Shown piece after piece: positions 48,471 through 61,300 of a stretch of 64,000 bases of DNA (the stretch's first letter is position 1; every line of letters starts with the position of its first letter). The stretch spans positions 1-64,000 of the forward strand of contig CAUJCB010000258.1 in assembly GCA_963082715.1 (NCBI GenBank), read 5' to 3'. This DNA is from Harpalus rubripes. Lineage: Eukaryota > Arthropoda > Insecta > Coleoptera > Carabidae. The position numbers and the translations under genes were made by a program. Under the pieces are notes generated by a model. It did no database searches and was not told where the DNA came from. It was given only the letters and a program-made list of their open reading frames with translations.

Positions 48471-51400
48471 TTACAAGATTTTTTGAATTTGGCGGTCTGT
48501 AGCTAAAGAACAGTAAATGTTAGAGGCACCGGGGTTGGGCCATTCGATTCTATGGACGTTTCTACATATGCCTAACATATTTTCAATTTTTGTTTTCGGC
48601 TGATACTGTATTACAATGCAAAAAACAAAAAAATTGTACCTACAAATATTCAGTAGTCTACTAAAAATTAAACCAGTCTGTATATAAATGAAAAGTATCA
48701 TTTTCTACTAACTGAGATCCGCTGATTACGGAAAAAATAATGAAAAAATTCCCTAAGGCTTAGAATCCAAAATAGAAATTTTTATTTTTAATGAAAACTT
48801 ACAAGATTTTTTGAATTTGGCGGTCTGTAGCTAATGAACAGTAAATGTTAGAGGCACCGGGGTAGGGCCATTCGATTCTATGGACGTTTCTACATATGCC
48901 TAACATATTTTCAATTTTTGTTTTCGGCTGATACTGTATTACAATGCAAAAAACAAAAAAATTGTACCTACAAATATTCAGTAGTCTACTAAAAATTAAA
49001 CCAGTCTGTATATAAATGAAAAGTATCATTTTCTACTAACTGAGATCCGCTGATTACGGGAAAAATAATGAAAAAATTCCCTAAGGCTTAGAAACCAAAA
49101 TAGAAATTTTTATTTTTAATGAAAACTTACAAGATTTTTTGAATTTGGCGGTCTGTAGCTAAAGAACAGTAAATGTTAGAGGCACCGGGGTTGGGCCATT
49201 CGATTCTATGGACGTTTCTACATATGCCTAACATATTTTCAATTTTTGTTTTCGGCTGATACTGTATTACAATGCAAAAAACAAAAAAATTGTACCTACA
49301 AATATTCAGTAGTCTACTAAAAATTAAACCAGTCTGTATATAAATGAAAAGTATCATTTTCTACTAACTGAGATCCGCTGATTACGGAAAAAATAATGAA
49401 AAAATTCCCTAAGGCTTAGAATCCAAAATAGAAATTTTTATTTTTAATGAAAACTTACAAGATTTTTTGAATTTGGCGGTCTGTAGCTAATGAACAGTAA
49501 ATGTTAGAGGCACCGGGGTAGGGCCATTCGATTCTATGGACGTTTCTACATATGCCTAACATATTTTCAATTTTTGTTTTCGGCTGATACTGTATTACAA
49601 TGCAAAAAACAAAAAAATTGTACCTACAAATATTCAGTAGTCTACTAAAAATTAAACCAGTCTGTATATAAATGAAAAGTATCATTTTCTACTAACTGAG
49701 ATCCGCTGATTACGGAAAAAATAATGAAAAAATTCCCTAAGGCTTAGAATCCAAAATAGAAATTTTTATTTTTAATGAAAACTTACAAGATTTTTTGAAT
49801 TTGGCGGTCTGTAGCTAATGAACAGTAAATGTTAGAGGCACCGGGGTAGGGCCATTCGATTCTATGGACGTTTCTACATATGCCTAACATATTTTCAATT
49901 TTTGTTTTCGGCTGATACTGTATTACAATGCAAAAAACAAAAAAATTGTACCTACAAATATTCAGTAGTCTACTAAAAATTAAACCAGTCTGTATATAAA
50001 TGAAAAGTATCATTTTCTACTAACTGAGATCCGCTGATTACGGGAAAAATAATGAAAAAATTCCCTAAGGCTTAGAAACCAAAATAGAAATTTTTATTTT
50101 TAATGAAAACTTACAAGATTTTTTGAATTTGGCGGTCTGTAGCTAAAGAACAGTAAATGTTAGAGGCACCGGGGTTGGGCCATTCGATTCTATGGACGTT
50201 TCTACATATGCCTAACATATTTTCAATTTTTGTTTTCGGCTGATACTGTATTACAATGCAAAAAACAAAAAAATTGTACCTACAAATATTCAGTAGTCTA
50301 CTAAAAATTAAACCAGTCTGTATATAAATGAAAAGTATCATTTTCTACTAACTGAGATCCGCTGATTACGGAAAAAATAATGAAAAAATTCCCTAAGGCT
50401 TAGAATCCAAAATAGAAATTTTTATTTTTAATGAAAACTTACAAGATTTTTTGAATTTGGCGGTCTGTAGCTAATGAACAGTAAATGTTAGAGGCACCGG
50501 GGTAGGGCCATTCGATTCTATGGACGTTTCTACATATGCCTAACATATTTTCAATTTTTGTTTTCGGCTGATACTGTATTACAATGCAAAAAACAAAAAA
50601 ATTGTACCTACAAATATTCAGTAGTCTACTAAAAATTAAACCAGTCTGTATATAAATGAAAAGTATCATTTTCTACTAACTGAGATCCGCTGATTACGGG
50701 AAAAATAATGAAAAAATTCCCTAAGGCTTAGAAACCAAAATAGAAATTTTTATTTTTAATGAAAACTTACAAGATTTTTTGAATTTGGCGGTCTGTAGCT
50801 AAAGAACAGTAAATGTTAGAGGCACCGGGGTTGGGCCATTCGATTCTATGGACGTTTCTACATATGCCTAACATATTTTCAATTTTTGTTTTCGGCTGAT
50901 ACTGTATTACAATGCAAAAAACAAAAAAATTGTACCTACAAATATTCAGTAGTCTACTAAAAATTAAACCAGTCTGTATATAAATGAAAAGTATCATTTT
51001 CTACTAACTGAGATCCGCTGATTACGGAAAAAATAATGAAAAAATTCCCTAAGGCTTAGAATCCAAAATAGAAATTTTTATTTTTAATGAAAACTTACAA
51101 GATTTTTTGAATTTGGCGGTCTGTAGCTAATGAACAGTAAATGTTAGAGGCACCGGGGTAGGGCCATTCGATTCTATGGACGTTTCTACATATGCCTAAC
51201 ATATTTTCAATTTTTGTTTTCGGCTGATACTGTATTACAATGCAAAAAACAAAAAAATTGTACCTACAAATATTCAGTAGTCTACTAAAAATTAAACCAG
51301 TCTGTATATAAATGAAAAGTATCATTTTCTACTAACTGAGATCCGCTGATTACGGAAAAAATAATGAAAAAATTCCCTAAGGCTTAGAATCCAAAATAGA

Positions 51401-54400
51401 AATTTTTATTTTTAATGAAAACTTACAAGATTTTTTGAATTTGGCGGTCTGTAGCTAATGAACAGTAAATGTTAGAGGCACCGGGGTTGGGCCATTCGAT
51501 TCTATGGACGTTTCTACATATGCCTAACATATTTTCAATTTTTGTTTTCGGCTGATACTGTATTACAATGCAAAAAACAAAAAAATTGTACCTACAAATA
51601 TTCAGTAGTCTACTAAAAATTAAACCAGTCTGTATATAAATGAAAAGTATCATTTTCTACTAACTGAGATCCGCTGATTACGGAAAAAATAATGAAAAAA
51701 TTCCCTAAGGCTTAGAATCCAAAATAGAAATTTTTATTTTTAATGAAAACTTACAAGATTTTTTGAATTTGGCGGTCTGTAGCTAATGAACAGTAAATGT
51801 TAGAGGCACCGGGGTTGGGCCATTCGATTCTATGGACGTTTCTACATATGCCTAACATATTTTCAATTTTTGTTTTCGGCTGATACTGTATTACAATGCA
51901 AAAAACAAAAAAATTGTACCTACAAATATTCAGTAGTCTACTAAAAATTAAACCAGTCTGTATATAAATGAAAAGTATCATTTTCTACTAACTGAGATCC
52001 GCTGATTACGGGAAAAATAATGAAAAAATTCCCTAAGGCTTAGAATCCAAAATAGAAATTTTTATTTTTAATGAAAACTTACAAGATTTTTTGAATTTGG
52101 CGGTCTGTAGCTAATGAACAGTAAATGTTAGAGGCACCGGGGTAGGGCCATTCGATTCTATGGACGTTTCTACATATGCCTAACATATTTTCAATTTTTG
52201 TTTTCGGCTGATACTGTATTACAATGCAAAAAACAAAAAAATTGTACCTACAAATATTCAGTAGTCTACTAAAAATTAAACCAGTCTGTATATAAATGAA
52301 AAGTATCATTTTCTACTAACTGAGATCCGCTGATTACGGGAAAAATAATGAAAAAATTCCCTAAGGCTTAGAATCCAAAATAGAAATTTTTATTTTTAAT
52401 GAAAACTTACAAGATTTTTTGAATTTGGCGGTCTGTAGCTAATGAACAGTAAATGTTAGAGGCACCGGGGTAGGGCCATTCGATTCTATGGACGTTTCTA
52501 CATATGCCTAACATATTTTCAATTTTTGTTTTCGGCTGATACTGTATTACAATGCAAAAAACAAAAAAATTGTACCTACAAATATTCAGTAGTCTACTAA
52601 AAATTAAACCAGTCTGTATATAAATGAAAAGTATCATTTTCTACTAACTGAGATCCGCTGATTACGGAAAAAATAATGAAAAAATTCCCTAAGGCTTAGA
52701 ATCCAAAATAGAAATTTTTATTTTTAATGAAAACTTACAAGATTTTTTGAATTTGGCGGTCTGTAGCTAATGAACAGTAAATGTTAGAGGCACCGGGGTT
52801 GGGCCATTCGATTCTATGGACGTTTCTACATATGCCTAACATATTTTCAATTTTTGTTTTCGGCTGATACTGTATTACAATGCAAAAAACAAAAAAATTG
52901 TACCTACAAATATTCAGTAGTCTACTAAAAATTAAACCAGTCTGTATATAAATGAAAAGTATCATTTTCTACTAACTGAGATCCGCTGATTACGGGAAAA
53001 ATAATGAAAAAATTCCCTAAGGCTTAGAATCCAAAATAGAAATTTTTATTTTTAATGAAAACTTACAAGATTTTTTGAATTTGGCGGTCTGTAGCTAATG
53101 AACAGTAAATGTTAGAGGCACCGGGGTAGGGCCATTCGATTCTATGGACGTTTCTACATATGCCTAACATATTTTCAATTTTTGTTTTCGGCTGATACTG
53201 TATTACAATGCAAAAAACAAAAAAATTGTACCTACAAATATTCAGTAGTCTACTAAAAATTAAACCAGTCTGTATATAAATGAAAAGTATCATTTTCTAC
53301 TAACTGAGATCCGCTGATTACGGGAAAAATAATGAAAAAATTCCCTAAGGCTTAGAATCCAAAATAGAAATTTTTATTTTTAATGAAAACTTACAAGATT
53401 TTTTGAATTTGGCGGTCTGTAGCTAATGAACAGTAAATGTTAGAGGCACCGGGGTTGGGCCATTCGATTCTATGGACGTTTCTACATATGCCTAACATAT
53501 TTTCAATTTTTGTTTTCGGCTGATACTGTATTACAATGCAAAAAACAAAAAAATTGTACCTACAAATATTCAGTAGTCTACTAAAAATTAAACCAGTCTG
53601 TATATAAATGAAAAGTATCATTTTCTACTAACTGAGATCCGCTGATTACGGAAAAAATAATGAAAAAATTCCCTAAGGCTTAGAATCCAAAATAGAAATT
53701 TTTATTTTTAATGAAAACTTACAAGATTTTTTGAATTTGGCGGTCTGTAGCTAATGAACAGTAAATGTTAGAGGCACCGGGGTTGGGCCATTCGATTCTA
53801 TGGACGTTTCTACATATGCCTAACATATTTTCAATTTTTGTTTTCGGCTGATACTGTATTACAATGCAAAAAACAAAAAAATTGTACCTACAAATATTCA
53901 GTAGTCTACTAAAAATTAAACCAGTCTGTATATAAATGAAAAGTATCATTTTCTACTAACTGAGATCCGCTGATTACGGAAAAAATAATGAAAAAATTCC
54001 CTAAGGCTTAGAATCCAAAATAGAAATTTTTATTTTTAATGAAAACTTACAAGATTTTTTGAATTTGGCGGTCTGTAGCTAATGAACAGTAAATGTTAGA
54101 GGCACCGGGGTTGGGCCATTCGATTCTATGGACGTTTCTACATATGCCTAACATATTTTCAATTTTTGTTTTCGGCTGATACTGTATTACAATGCAAAAA
54201 ACAAAAAAATTGTACCTACAAATATTCAGTAGTCTACTAAAAATTAAACCAGTCTGTATATAAATGAAAAGTATCATTTTCTACTAACTGAGATCCGCTG
54301 ATTACGGGAAAAATAATGAAAAAATTCCCTAAGGCTTAGAATCCAAAATAGAAATTTTTATTTTTAATGAAAACTTACAAGATTTTTTGAATTTGGCGGT

Positions 54401-57400
54401 CTGTAGCTAATGAACAGTAAATGTTAGAGGCACCGGGGTAGGGCCATTCGATTCTATGGACGTTTCTACATATGCCTAACATATTTTCAATTTTTGTTTT
54501 CGGCTGATACTGTATTACAATGCAAAAAACAAAAAAATTGTACCTACAAATATTCAGTAGTCTACTAAAAATTAAACCAGTCTGTATATAAATGAAAAGT
54601 ATCATTTTCTACTAACTGAGATCCGCTGATTACGGGAAAAATAATGAAAAAATTCCCTAAGGCTTAGAATCCAAAATAGAAATTTTTATTTTTAATGAAA
54701 ACTTACAAGATTTTTTGAATTTGGCGGTCTGTAGCTAATGAACAGTAAATGTTAGAGGCACCGGGGTAGGGCCATTCGATTCTATGGACGTTTCTACATA
54801 TGCCTAACATATTTTCAATTTTTGTTTTCGGCTGATACTGTATTACAATGCAAAAAACAAAAAAATTGTACCTACAAATATTCAGTAGTCTACTAAAAAT
54901 TAAACCAGTCTGTATATAAATGAAAAGTATCATTTTCTACTAACTGAGATCCGCTGATTACGGGAAAAATAATGAAAAAATTCCCTAAGGCTTAGAATCC
55001 AAAATAGAAATTTTTATTTTTAATGAAAACTTACAAGATTTTTTGAATTTGGCGGTCTGTAGCTAATGAACAGTAAATGTTAGAGGCACCGGGGTAGGGC
55101 CATTCGATTCTATGGACGTTTCTACATATGCCTAACATATTTTCAATTTTTGTTTTCGGCTGATACTGTATTACAATGCAAAAAACAAAAAAATTGTACC
55201 TACAAATATTCAGTAGTCTACTAAAAATTAAACCAGTCTGTATATAAATGAAAAGTATCATTTTCTACTAACTGAGATCCGCTGATTACGGAAAAAATAA
55301 TGAAAAAATTCCCTAAGGCTTAGAATCCAAAATAGAAATTTTTATTTTTAATGAAAACTTACAAGATTTTTTGAATTTGGCGGTCTGTAGCTAATGAACA
55401 GTAAATGTTAGAGGCACCGGGGTAGGGCCATTCGATTCTATGGACGTTTCTACATATGCCTAACATATTTTCAATTTTTGTTTTCGGCTGATACTGTATT
55501 ACAATGCAAAAAACAAAAAAATTGTACCTACAAATATTCAGTAGTCTACTAAAAATTAAACCAGTCTGTATATAAATGAAAAGTATCATTTTCTACTAAC
55601 TGAGATCCGCTGATTACGGGAAAAATAATGAAAAAATTCCCTAAGGCTTAGAAACCAAAATAGAAATTTTTATTTTTAATGAAAACTTACAAGATTTTTT
55701 GAATTTGGCGGTCTGTAGCTAAAGAACAGTAAATGTTAGAGGCACCGGGGTTGGGCCATTCGATTCTATGGACGTTTCTACATATGCCTAACATATTTTC
55801 AATTTTTGTTTTCGGCTGATACTGTATTACAATGCAAAAAACAAAAAAATTGTACCTACAAATATTCAGTAGTCTACTAAAAATTAAACCAGTCTGTATA
55901 TAAATGAAAAGTATCATTTTCTACTAACTGAGATCCGCTGATTACGGAAAAAATAATGAAAAAATTCCCTAAGGCTTAGAATCCAAAATAGAAATTTTTA
56001 TTTTTAATGAAAACTTACAAGATTTTTTGAATTTGGCGGTCTGTAGCTAATGAACAGTAAATGTTAGAGGCACCGGGGTAGGGCCATTCGATTCTATGGA
56101 CGTTTCTACATATGCCTAACATATTTTCAATTTTTGTTTTCGGCTGATACTGTATTACAATGCAAAAAACAAAAAAATTGTACCTACAAATATTCAGTAG
56201 TCTACTAAAAATTAAACCAGTCTGTATATAAATGAAAAGTATCATTTTCTACTAACTGAGATCCGCTGATTACGGAAAAAATAATGAAAAAATTCCCTAA
56301 GGCTTAGAATCCAAAATAGAAATTTTTATTTTTAATGAAAACTTACAAGATTTTTTGAATTTGGCGGTCTGTAGCTAATGAACAGTAAATGTTAGAGGCA
56401 CCGGGGTAGGGCCATTCGATTCTATGGACGTTTCTACATATGCCTAACATATTTTCAATTTTTGTTTTCGGCTGATACTGTATTACAATGCAAAAAACAA
56501 AAAAATTGTACCTACAAATATTCAGTAGTCTACTAAAAATTAAACCAGTCTGTATATAAATGAAAAGTATCATTTTCTACTAACTGAGATCCGCTGATTA
56601 CGGGAAAAATAATGAAAAAATTCCCTAAGGCTTAGAAACCAAAATAGAAATTTTTATTTTTAATGAAAACTTACAAGATTTTTTGAATTTGGCGGTCTGT
56701 AGCTAAAGAACAGTAAATGTTAGAGGCACCGGGGTTGGGCCATTCGATTCTATGGACGTTTCTACATATGCCTAACATATTTTCAATTTTTGTTTTCGGC
56801 TGATACTGTATTACAATGCAAAAAACAAAAAAATTGTACCTACAAATATTCAGTAGTCTACTAAAAATTAAACCAGTCTGTATATAAATGAAAAGTATCA
56901 TTTTCTACTAACTGAGATCCGCTGATTACGGAAAAAATAATGAAAAAATTCCCTAAGGCTTAGAATCCAAAATAGAAATTTTTATTTTTAATGAAAACTT
57001 ACAAGATTTTTTGAATTTGGCGGTCTGTAGCTAATGAACAGTAAATGTTAGAGGCACCGGGGTAGGGCCATTCGATTCTATGGACGTTTCTACATATGCC
57101 TAACATATTTTCAATTTTTGTTTTCGGCTGATACTGTATTACAATGCAAAAAACAAAAAAATTGTACCTACAAATATTCAGTAGTCTACTAAAAATTAAA
57201 CCAGTCTGTATATAAATGAAAAGTATCATTTTCTACTAACTGAGATCCGCTGATTACGGAAAAAATAATGAAAAAATTCCCTAAGGCTTAGAATCCAAAA
57301 TAGAAATTTTTATTTTTAATGAAAACTTACAAGATTTTTTGAATTTGGCGGTCTGTAGCTAATGAACAGTAAATGTTAGAGGCACCGGGGTAGGGCCATT

Positions 57401-58310
57401 CGATTCTATGGACGTTTCTACATATGCCTAACATATTTTCAATTTTTGTTTTCGGCTGATACTGTATTACAATGCAAAAAACAAAAAAATTGTACCTACA
57501 AATATTCAGTAGTCTACTAAAAATTAAACCAGTCTGTATATAAATGAAAAGTATCATTTTCTACTAACTGAGATCCGCTGATTACGGAAAAAATAATGAA
57601 AAAATTCCCTAAGGCTTAGAATCCAAAATAGAAATTTTTATTTTTAATGAAAACTTACAAGATTTTTTGAATTTGGCGGTCTGTAGCTAATGAACAGTAA
57701 ATGTTAGAGGCACCGGGGTAGGGCCATTCGATTCTATGGACGTTTCTACATATGCCTAACATATTTTCAATTTTTGTTTTCGGCTGATACTGTATTACAA
57801 TGCAAAAAACAAAAAAATTGTACCTACAAATATTCAGTAGTCTACTAAAAATTAAACCAGTCTGTATATAAATGAAAAGTATCATTTTCTACTAACTGAG
57901 ATCCGCTGATTACGGGAAAAATAATGAAAAAATTCCCTAAGGCTTAGAAACCAAAATAGAAATTTTTATTTTTAATGAAAACTTACAAGATTTTTTGAAT
58001 TTGGCGGTCTGTAGCTAAAGAACAGTAAATGTTAGAGGCACCGGGGTTGGGCCATTCGATTCTATGGACGTTTCTACATATGCCTAACATATTTTCAATT
58101 TTTGTTTTCGGCTGATACTGTATTACAATGCAAAAAACAAAAAAATTGTACCTACAAATATTCAGTAGTCTACTAAAAATTAAACCAGTCTGTATATAAA
58201 TGAAAAGTATCATTTTCTACTAACTGAGATCCGCTGATTACGGAAAAAATAATGAAAAAATTCCCTAAGGCTTAGAATCCAAAATAGAAATTTTTATTTT
58301 TAATGAAAAC
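48471..58310. repeat. 328-bp satellite, sub-block S5c, 30 monomers of N and Y type
   Basis: E monomers disappear and N monomers ('ggggttgggcc' with 'tattacaatg') are interspersed with Y: 13 N and 17 Y. Seven N monomers (48471, 49127, 50111, 50767, 55687, 56671, 57983) carry a linked haplotype: 'attacggga' and 'agaaacc' upstream with 'agctaaagaac' inside. The same haplotype occurs at 37319. The other six N monomers (51423, 51751, 52735, 53391, 53719, 54047) have 'agctaatgaac'. Confidence 0.95.
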
Positions 58311-61300
58311 TTACAAGATTTTTTGAATTTGGCGGTCTGTAGCTAATGAACAGTAAATGTTAGAGGCACCGGGGTAGGGCCATTCGATTCTATGGACGTT
58401 TCTACATATGCCTAACATATTTTCAATTTTTGTTTTCGGCTGATACTGTATTACAATGCAAAAAACAAAAAAATTGTACCTACAAATATTCAGTAGTCTA
58501 CTAAAAATTAAACCAGTCTGTATATAAATGAAAAGTATCATTTTCTACTAACTGAGATCCGCTGATTACGGAAAAAATAATGAAAAAATTCCCTAAGGCT
58601 TAGAATCCAAAATAGAAATTTTTATTTTTAATGAAAACTTACAAGATTTTTTGAATTTGGCGGTCTGTAGCTAATGAACAGTAAATGTTAGAGGCACCGG
58701 GGTAGGGCCATTCGATTCTATGGACGTTTCTACATATGCCTAACATATTTTCAATTTTTGTTTTCGGCTGATACTGTATTACAATGCAAAAAACAAAAAA
58801 ATTGTACCTACAAATATTCAGTAGTCTACTAAAAATTAAACCAGTCTGTATATAAATGAAAAGTATCATTTTCTACTAACTGAGATCCGCTGATTACGGA
58901 AAAAATAATGAAAAAATTCCCTAAGGCTTAGAATCCAAAATAGAAATTTTTATTTTTAATGAAAACTTACAAGATTTTTTGAATTTGGCGGTCTGTAGCT
59001 AAAGAACAGTAAATGTTAGAGGCACCGGGGTAGGGCCATTCGATTCTATGGACGTTTCTACATATGCCTAACATATTTTCAATTTTTGTTTTCGGCTGAT
59101 ACTGTATTACAATGCAAAAAACAAAAAAATTGTACCTACAAATATTCAGTAGTCTACTAAAAATTAAACCAGTCTGTATATAAATGAAAAGTATCATTTT
59201 CTACTAACTGAGATCCGCTGATTACGGAAAAAATAATGAAAAAATTCCCTAAGGCTTAGAATCCAAAATAGAAATTTTTATTTTTAATGAAAACTTACAA
59301 GATTTTTTGAATTTGGCGGTCTGTAGCTAATGAACAGTAAATGTTAGAGGCACCGGGGTAGGGCCATTCGATTCTATGGACGTTTCTACATATGCCTAAC
59401 ATATTTTCAATTTTTGTTTTCGGCTGATACTGTATTACAATGCAAAAAACAAAAAAATTGTACCTACAAATATTCAGTAGTCTACTAAAAATTAAACCAG
59501 TCTGTATATAAATGAAAAGTATCATTTTCTACTAACTGAGATCCGCTGATTACGGAAAAAATAATGAAAAAATTCCCTAAGGCTTAGAATCCAAAATAGA
59601 AATTTTTATTTTTAATGAAAACTTACAAGATTTTTTGAATTTGGCGGTCTGTAGCTAAAGAACAGTAAATGTTAGAGGCACCGGGGTAGGGCCATTCGAT
59701 TCTATGGACGTTTCTACATATGCCTAACATATTTTCAATTTTTGTTTTCGGCTGATACTGTATTACAATGCAAAAAACAAAAAAATTGTACCTACAAATA
59801 TTCAGTAGTCTACTAAAAATTAAACCAGTCTGTATATAAATGAAAAGTATCATTTTCTACTAACTGAGATCCGCTGATTACGGAAAAAATAATGAAAAAA
59901 TTCCCTAAGGCTTAGAATCCAAAATAGAAATTTTTATTTTTAATGAAAACTTACAAGATTTTTTGAATTTGGCGGTCTGTAGCTAATGAACAGTAAATGT
60001 TAGAGGCACCGGGGTAGGGCCATTCGATTCTATGGACGTTTCTACATATGCCTAACATATTTTCAATTTTTGTTTTCGGCTGATACTGTATTACAATGCA
60101 AAAAACAAAAAAATTGTACCTACAAATATTCAGTAGTCTACTAAAAATTAAACCAGTCTGTATATAAATGAAAAGTATCATTTTCTACTAACTGAGATCC
60201 GCTGATTACGGAAAAAATAATGAAAAAATTCCCTAAGGCTTAGAATCCAAAATAGAAATTTTTATTTTTAATGAAAACTTACAAGATTTTTTGAATTTGG
60301 CGGTCTGTAGCTAATGAACAGTAAATGTTAGAGGCACCGGGGTAGGGCCATTCGATTCTATGGACGTTTCTACATATGCCTAACATATTTTCAATTTTTG
60401 TTTTCGGCTGATACTGTATTACAATGCAAAAAACAAAAAAATTGTACCTACAAATATTCAGTAGTCTACTAAAAATTAAACCAGTCTGTATATAAATGAA
60501 AAGTATCATTTTCTACTAACTGAGATCCGCTGATTACGGAAAAAATAATGAAAAAATTCCCTAAGGCTTAGAATCCAAAATAGAAATTTTTATTTTTAAT
60601 GAAAACTTACAAGATTTTTTGAATTTGGCGGTCTGTAGCTAAAGAACAGTAAATGTTAGAGGCACCGGGGTAGGGCCATTCGATTCTATGGACGTTTCTA
60701 CATATGCCTAACATATTTTCAATTTTTGTTTTCGGCTGATACTGTATTACAATGCAAAAAACAAAAAAATTGTACCTACAAATATTCAGTAGTCTACTAA
60801 AAATTAAACCAGTCTGTATATAAATGAAAAGTATCATTTTCTACTAACTGAGATCCGCTGATTACGGAAAAAATAATGAAAAAATTCCCTAAGGCTTAGA
60901 ATCCAAAATAGAAATTTTTATTTTTAATGAAAACTTACAAGATTTTTTGAATTTGGCGGTCTGTAGCTAATGAACAGTAAATGTTAGAGGCACCGGGGTA
61001 GGGCCATTCGATTCTATGGACGTTTCTACATATGCCTAACATATTTTCAATTTTTGTTTTCGGCTGATACTGTATTACAATGCAAAAAACAAAAAAATTG
61101 TACCTACAAATATTCAGTAGTCTACTAAAAATTAAACCAGTCTGTATATAAATGAAAAGTATCATTTTCTACTAACTGAGATCCGCTGATTACGGAAAAA
61201 ATAATGAAAAAATTCCCTAAGGCTTAGAATCCAAAATAGAAATTTTTATTTTTAATGAAAACTTACAAGATTTTTTGAATTTGGCGGTCTGTAGCTAATG

